Assembly (NCBI GenBank): GCA_041746105.1
Contig: JBGTHP010000025.1
Coordinates: forward strand, 62,001-126,000
Origin: JBFHRE01 sp041746105
Lineage (GTDB): Bacteria; Actinomycetota; Acidimicrobiia; Spongiisociales; ZC4RG35
Direction: 5' to 3'
Length of the DNA stretch: 64,000 bases
The position numbers were made by a program, and so were the translations under genes. The notes under the pieces were generated by a model, which was not told the origin of the DNA, did not search any database, and was given only the letters and a program-made list of their open reading frames with translations. Of this stretch, positions 60,217 through 64,000 are shown in pieces. The first letter of the stretch is position 1. Every line of letters begins with the position of its first letter.

Positions 60217-61524
60217 ATGACCGGTCAGACTGTTGTTCAATCGGGGGAACTGAGCCGCGGCCTGGGCCGCGGCCAGACACGTTTCGTCCGCGGCGTTGGT
60301 CAAGCAGGCGGTAACGCTTCGTACTTTGTCGTTCTTGGTCAACAAAACTCGGGTGTGAGCGGAGTCACCGCGGGGCTGATGGCCCTTCTAGCCGTGCTCC
60401 TGACCGCCGGCGGCGTCTCCCTCATCGTCGCGGCCAGACGCCACAGGGCGGAGTTGGCGGCGGCGGCGGAAGAGGCGGATCCGGCGCTGGCACCGCTACC
60501 TGCCAGCGAACCAGCCGGGTTGTGGGAGAGCGCGGTGATCGAGATCGAACCCGGTGCGCGGGTCGAAAGGATCGAAAAGCTTGGGACCGGATACGTCGGG
60601 ATGGGAATGGCGACGGTCGGAGGCGAGCAGACCGCCAGAATCTGGAGTTCCACCGATGCAGTCGTCTGGCAGGGTCGCGCGACGCTCGAGGCGGGGATGG
60701 TCTCTGACGTGGTTCGTGTCAATGACGGTTTGATGGCATTTGGTCACGTCACAGGGCTCGAAGGGCAACCGGTCGGTGCTGCCTGGATCCCAGCTCAAGA
60801 CGGCCGTTGGAACCGGATCACGAGCCTCACGGCAGAGGAACTGGACGGAATCTCGTTCGAGCGGGCCATCCGCAGCGGTGATCGCATTGTGGCCACGGCG
60901 CGCAATCGGGATGGGGTCTCGCTCTACGACTCCTTCAACGGTGCGATGTGGAGAGCGATCCCGCTTCCGGCGACGGTAGAACGTGTTCTCGAGTTCGAAA
61001 CCTATCTACTGGGGTTCGGCAGGCACCGACACGAGCGGCGGAGCGTTGTTGTGGCGAGTACCGATGGCGACGTCTGGGAAGAATGGCCGGAGCACCAGGT
61101 CGTGCCGTTCGAGATGGCCTCGGTCCACGTTCTCGTTCCGTTTGGTGGTGGGTTTGTCCTCGGCGGGTCCGACCGCCTCAAACAGACGGCGCTGCTGTGG
61201 GTATCCGACGATGGCATCCGGTGGCATCGGGTGCCAGGCGATTTTGGCGAGGGTACCGCCGTCGAGAGCCTCCTGGTCACGGAACGAGGCCTGGTGGCGG
61301 TCGTCTCCCAAACCGTGGTCGGGATGCCTGGCAGCATCGGGTTTTGGACTTCAGACGACGCCGTGGTGTGGTCTGCCGTGCCTGAACTGACGATCAACTC
61401 CGCCGTCTACATCGCGTCTTTTGCACACTCGGGCGAGATCGAGGTCATCGGTCGCGCCACGAACCAGTCAGGCATCTCTCCGCTCACACGCTGGGGCGGG
61501 GTTGGTGTCTCCGCCAGCGCTTGA
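60217..61524 (+). CDS. Membrane-anchored Asp-box beta-propeller-like protein
   Basis: A protein of up to 435 residues with one transmembrane helix (about 49-71) and a large extracytoplasmic part containing at least four Asp-box-like turns: SSTDAVVWQG, ASTDGDVWEE, VSDDGIRWHR and TSDDAVVWSA, as in sialidase-like propellers. No sialidase catalytic set is seen, so it may bind rather than cut. The N-terminal 46 residues (Gly/Gln-rich) contain a GC palindrome and look unlike the rest; a GTG at 60355 (MSGVTAGLMALL) would give a neat signal anchor instead. Function unknown. Confidence 0.65.
   Translation: MTGQTVVQSGELSRGLGRGQTRFVRGVGQAGGNASYFVVLGQQNSGVSGVTAGLMALLAVLLTAGGVSLIVAARRHRAELAAAAEEADPALAPLPASEPAGLWESAVIEIEPGARVERIEKLGTGYVGMGMATVGGEQTARIWSSTDAVVWQGRATLEAGMVSDVVRVNDGLMAFGHVTGLEGQPVGAAWIPAQDGRWNRITSLTAEELDGISFERAIRSGDRIVATARNRDGVSLYDSFNGAMWRAIPLPATVERVLEFETYLLGFGRHRHERRSVVVASTDGDVWEEWPEHQVVPFEMASVHVLVPFGGGFVLGGSDRLKQTALLWVSDDGIRWHRVPGDFGEGTAVESLLVTERGLVAVVSQTVVGMPGSIGFWTSDDAVVWSAVPELTINSAVYIASFAHSGEIEVIGRATNQSGISPLTRWGGVGVSASA
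60254..60273 (+). repeat. GC-rich inverted repeat GCCGCGGCC-N2-GGCCGCGGC
   Basis: A 9-bp perfect inverted repeat with a two-base gap, inside the doubtful N-terminal codons of the Asp-box protein. It would impede translation from ATG 60217, or it may belong to a 5' leader if the true start is GTG 60355. Confidence 0.45.
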
Positions 61525-61527
61525 CGG

Positions 61528-62832
61528 TCACTCGATCCTCTCGACCACCAGCTCGAGCACCGGCGGCGGATCCGGTTGGATTTCGAAGGCACCGGCGAGA
61601 GTACGCAGAGCTTCCTCCAGACGGGCCGGGTGGCGGAATTGCAGCTCGAGAATGGGATCCCCGGCTTTCACCATGGCTCCGTAGACGCTCTTGATGGTGA
61701 TCCCAACGGCCGGATCGATCGTGTCTTCAGATCGTTCCCTTCCGGCGCCCAGGCGCATCGCTGCCACACCGAGCTGGCGAGCGTCGAGGCGACCGATATA
61801 GCCGTCCGCCGGGCTGTCCACCCGATAGGTGTGAGGAGCGATCGGAAGTTTCTCCGGGTCGTGGATCATGCCGACATCACCGCCCTGCAGTTCCACCACT
61901 TTGACGAACACGTCGAAAGCGGAGCCATCTTCTATCACCTTTCGCATCCGGGTTTTGGCATCATCGACGGTTTCGCAGACGCCGGTCAGGACGAGCTCCT
62001 CGGCGCCGAGTGCGAGAGTCAGCTCCGTCACGTCGGGCGGTCCTTCACCTTTGAGGACCGCGATCGATTCTCTGATCTCGCCCGCGTTCCCGATTTCGAG
62101 CCCGAGAGGCACCTCCATATTGGTGAGCAGGGCGACGGTGGCCACTCCATTGGCTTTCCCGATTCCAACCATCGTCTGGGCCAGCAGCCTGGCTTGGTCC
62201 AGTTCCTGCATGAATGCTCCTGAACCGAATTTCACGTCCAGAACCAGGGCATCGAGGCCTTCCGCCAGCTTTTTCGACATGATCGACGAGGAGATCAGAG
62301 GGATCGAAGAGACGGTGCCGGTGGCGTCTCTCAGCGCATACAACCGGCGGTCGGCGGGTACCAGGTTTTGAGACTGACCGGCCAGTACGAGGTTGGTTTG
62401 AGCGAGGATGCCGGCGAACTCAGAGGGCTCCAACGCGGTTCGAAATCCGGATATCGACTCGAGCTTGTCGAGCGTGCCTCCGGTGTGTCCCAACCCTCGA
62501 CCGGAAATCATTGGCACAGCGACTCCACACGCGGCGACGATCGGGCCGAGCGGGATCGAGATCTTGTCGCCAACCCCGCCTGTGGAGTGTTTGTCGGCCT
62601 TGGGGATCGGGATCTGATCGAATTCCAACACTTCTCCCGAGTGGAGCATGGCGTCGGTCCAGACCGCCAGCTCATCGGCGTCCAATCCGTTCAAATACAC
62701 CGCCATTGCCATCGCCGACATCTGATAGTCGGTGACAGACCCTTTCGTGTAGGCCTCGATCAGCCATCGAATCTCGTCTGCCTCGAGCTTGCCGCGGTCG
62801 CGTTTCTTTTCGATCAGTTCGACCGCGTTCAC
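61528..62832 (-). CDS. deoA: Thymidine phosphorylase
   Basis: A 434-residue nucleoside phosphorylase (thymidine or general pyrimidine): phosphate/substrate site KADKHSTGGVGDKIS, SGRGLGHTGGTLDKLESI and KFGSGAFM are intact, with the C-terminal PYNP domain HTYRVDSPADGYIGRLD. The GTG start overlaps the deoB stop (GTGA). Works with deoB and cdd in nucleoside catabolism. Confidence 0.94.
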   Translation of the reverse strand: MNAVELIEKKRDRGKLEADEIRWLIEAYTKGSVTDYQMSAMAMAVYLNGLDADELAVWTDAMLHSGEVLEFDQIPIPKADKHSTGGVGDKISIPLGPIVAACGVAVPMISGRGLGHTGGTLDKLESISGFRTALEPSEFAGILAQTNLVLAGQSQNLVPADRRLYALRDATGTVSSIPLISSSIMSKKLAEGLDALVLDVKFGSGAFMQELDQARLLAQTMVGIGKANGVATVALLTNMEVPLGLEIGNAGEIRESIAVLKGEGPPDVTELTLALGAEELVLTGVCETVDDAKTRMRKVIEDGSAFDVFVKVVELQGGDVGMIHDPEKLPIAPHTYRVDSPADGYIGRLDARQLGVAAMRLGAGRERSEDTIDPAVGITIKSVYGAMVKAGDPILELQFRHPARLEEALRTLAGAFEIQPDPPPVLELVVERIE

Positions 62833-64000
62833 CGGACAACGCTCCAGAACGAACGACCAACCGCTGGTTGAGGTAGACCAAAGGCTTCCGCCAGTGTGGT
62901 CGCAACATCGCAGTATTGATCCCGGATCCCGAGGTCGTGGCCCGCCGCCTCCAACCCTGCCACCAAGAGCGGAACGAATTCCCTCGTGTGATCGGTCGAA
63001 CCGTCCGTCGGGTCGTTGCCGTGGTCGGCGGCGAATATCAGCAGATCGAGGGGCGACAGCGCCGCCAACAACCCTGGGACGAATGAGTCGATCAATTCCA
63101 ATCCTGCGGCGTACCCGACCGGGTTTTCCCTGTGCCCATAGGTCATGTCGAGGTCGACCAGATTGGTGAAGACGATCCCTCTTTCGGGGCGGCGCTCGAT
63201 GACCGATATGGTCTTCTCGAGGCCGTCTCGGTCACCTTCTGTGTGCATCGCTTCCGTGAGTCCCCGGCCGGCGAACAGATCTTCGATCTTCCCGATCCCG
63301 ATCACCTGCATCCCGACATCTTTGGCGTGGTCGAGCAGTGTCGGCTTGGGGGGCTCCAGCGAATAGTCGTGGCGGTTGTAGGTTCGCCGAAAGGAACCGG
63401 GGGAGCCGACGAAGGGGCGGGCGATCACTCTTCCGATCCGGTAACCATCACAATGCCGTCGGGCAATCTCGCAGACGCGATACAACCGCTCGAGCCCGAA
63501 ATGTTCCTCATGGGCGGCGATCTGAAAGACCGAGTCGGCGGAGGTGTAGAGGATCGGGCGGTCGGTTGCCATATGGTGCTCACCCAGTTCTTCGATTATT
63601 TCGGTCCCTGACGCAGCGACATTTCCGATGAACTGAACTCCGGCTTCTGCTTCGACCGCTCTCACCAATTCGGGCGGGAATCCGGTGTCGGTGAACGTGG
63701 CCTGGGCCTCGGTCGTGACGAGACCTGCCACTTCCCAGTGGCCGGTCGTCGAATCCTTGCCGGCGGAGGCTTGCGCCATCTTCCCGTACGCCATCGTCGG
63801 CCGTTCGACCGGCGGCACGCCGAGGATGTTTCCGTGGAGGTTCCCGAGGCCGGCGGCTTCCAGATTTGGCAGCTTCAGGCCACCGACGGCTGCCGCGGTA
63901 TGGCCCAGGGTGTCAGATCCGGTGTCGCCGTATTCGGCGGCGTCCGGTCCTTCTCCGACGCCGCACGAGTCCATCATGATGATGATCGCCCGCTCGAGAT
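62829..64000 (-). CDS. deoB: Phosphopentomutase (5'-truncated by the window edge)
   Basis: At least 390 residues of DeoB, which converts (deoxy)ribose 1-phosphate to the 5-phosphate. The frame stays open to base 64000, reading LERAIIIMMDSCGVGEGPDA, where the metal-binding Asp of the N-terminal motif (usually VLDSVGIGE) is preceded by Met-Met rather than Val-Leu; the initiator codon lies just outside. GKDSTTGHWE carries the phospho-acceptor Thr, and DHGNDPTDGSTDHTRE is the C-terminal metal site. Confidence 0.93.
   Translation of the reverse strand, partial: LERAIIIMMDSCGVGEGPDAAEYGDTGSDTLGHTAAAVGGLKLPNLEAAGLGNLHGNILGVPPVERPTMAYGKMAQASAGKDSTTGHWEVAGLVTTEAQATFTDTGFPPELVRAVEAEAGVQFIGNVAASGTEIIEELGEHHMATDRPILYTSADSVFQIAAHEEHFGLERLYRVCEIARRHCDGYRIGRVIARPFVGSPGSFRRTYNRHDYSLEPPKPTLLDHAKDVGMQVIGIGKIEDLFAGRGLTEAMHTEGDRDGLEKTISVIERRPERGIVFTNLVDLDMTYGHRENPVGYAAGLELIDSFVPGLLAALSPLDLLIFAADHGNDPTDGSTDHTREFVPLLVAGLEAAGHDLGIRDQYCDVATTLAEAFGLPQPAVGRSFWSVVR

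Noticed and set aside
1..64000. tRNA genes, rRNA genes, insertion sequences, integrases or phage genes
   Set aside because: No T-loop/acceptor pattern, rRNA segment or transposase/integrase motif was found on either strand by reading; a tRNA scan would settle short cases.

Overview
The window is high-GC, gene-dense DNA with 63 protein genes called, no rRNA or tRNA gene and no CRISPR array. Gene content points to an actinomycetote: an AdnA/AdnB helicase-nuclease pair, an InhA-like enoyl-ACP reductase, DUF3052, AceE-type pyruvate dehydrogenase E1, the RDD/SpoIIM/DUF58/MoxR/DUF4350/DUF4129 cluster, and the rsmD-coaD ... rnc ... mutM-acyP-smc-ftsY order. An uncultured Acidimicrobiia-like lineage is my inference; the window has no 16S gene to test it.

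Layout. 1-6 kb: start of aceE, an alpha/beta hydrolase, then a B12-type radical SAM gene that reads through an in-frame UGA into the tail C-U-A-E-P, followed by an ABC-2 type exporter. 6-10 kb: phospholipid genes (plsB, plsY) around dtd. 10-17 kb: adnB, adnA, a small leaderless ORF and a third RecB-like iron-sulfur nuclease. 16.8-18.2 kb: a 1.37 kb stretch without a credible protein gene. It holds two related structured-RNA-like elements and, between them, a hairpin-rich repeat array. 18-26 kb: PH/SHOCT protein, fabI, a sensor kinase, then hydrolase-murF-ddl. 26-31 kb: rpmB, a DAK-domain protein, recG, an EamA transporter. 31-40 kb: two unrelated ABC importers transcribed away from each other, plus an MttB-like methyltransferase. 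40-44 kb: rsmD-coaD-coiled coil-DUF177-rpmF-plsX-rnc. 44-50.5 kb: the MoxR-type membrane cluster. 50.5-56.6 kb: mutM-acyP-smc-ftsY-cdd. 56.6-60 kb: DUF3052, FAD oxidoreductase and etfA/etfB. 60-64 kb: an Asp-box surface protein, deoA and the truncated deoB.

How the genes work together. Most genes sit in tight operons with 4-base start/stop overlaps. The phospholipid set (plsB, plsX, plsY) offers two chemical routes to lysophosphatidate. AdnAB and the RecB-like nuclease suit double-strand-break processing. MurF and Ddl make and attach D-Ala-D-Ala. Cdd, DeoA and DeoB form a split nucleoside salvage pathway. The FAD enzyme probably feeds electrons to EtfAB.

The strongest unusual signals are: (1) the UGA-encoded selenocysteine in a CUAEP-tail radical SAM protein with a well-placed SECIS-like hairpin; (2) the duplicated RNA-like element at 16.86-18.11 kb; (3) a recurrent TANNNT-N6-8-start signature indicating that many transcripts are leaderless; (4) perfect long hairpins placed at the same point, just after the binding-protein gene, in both ABC importer operons.
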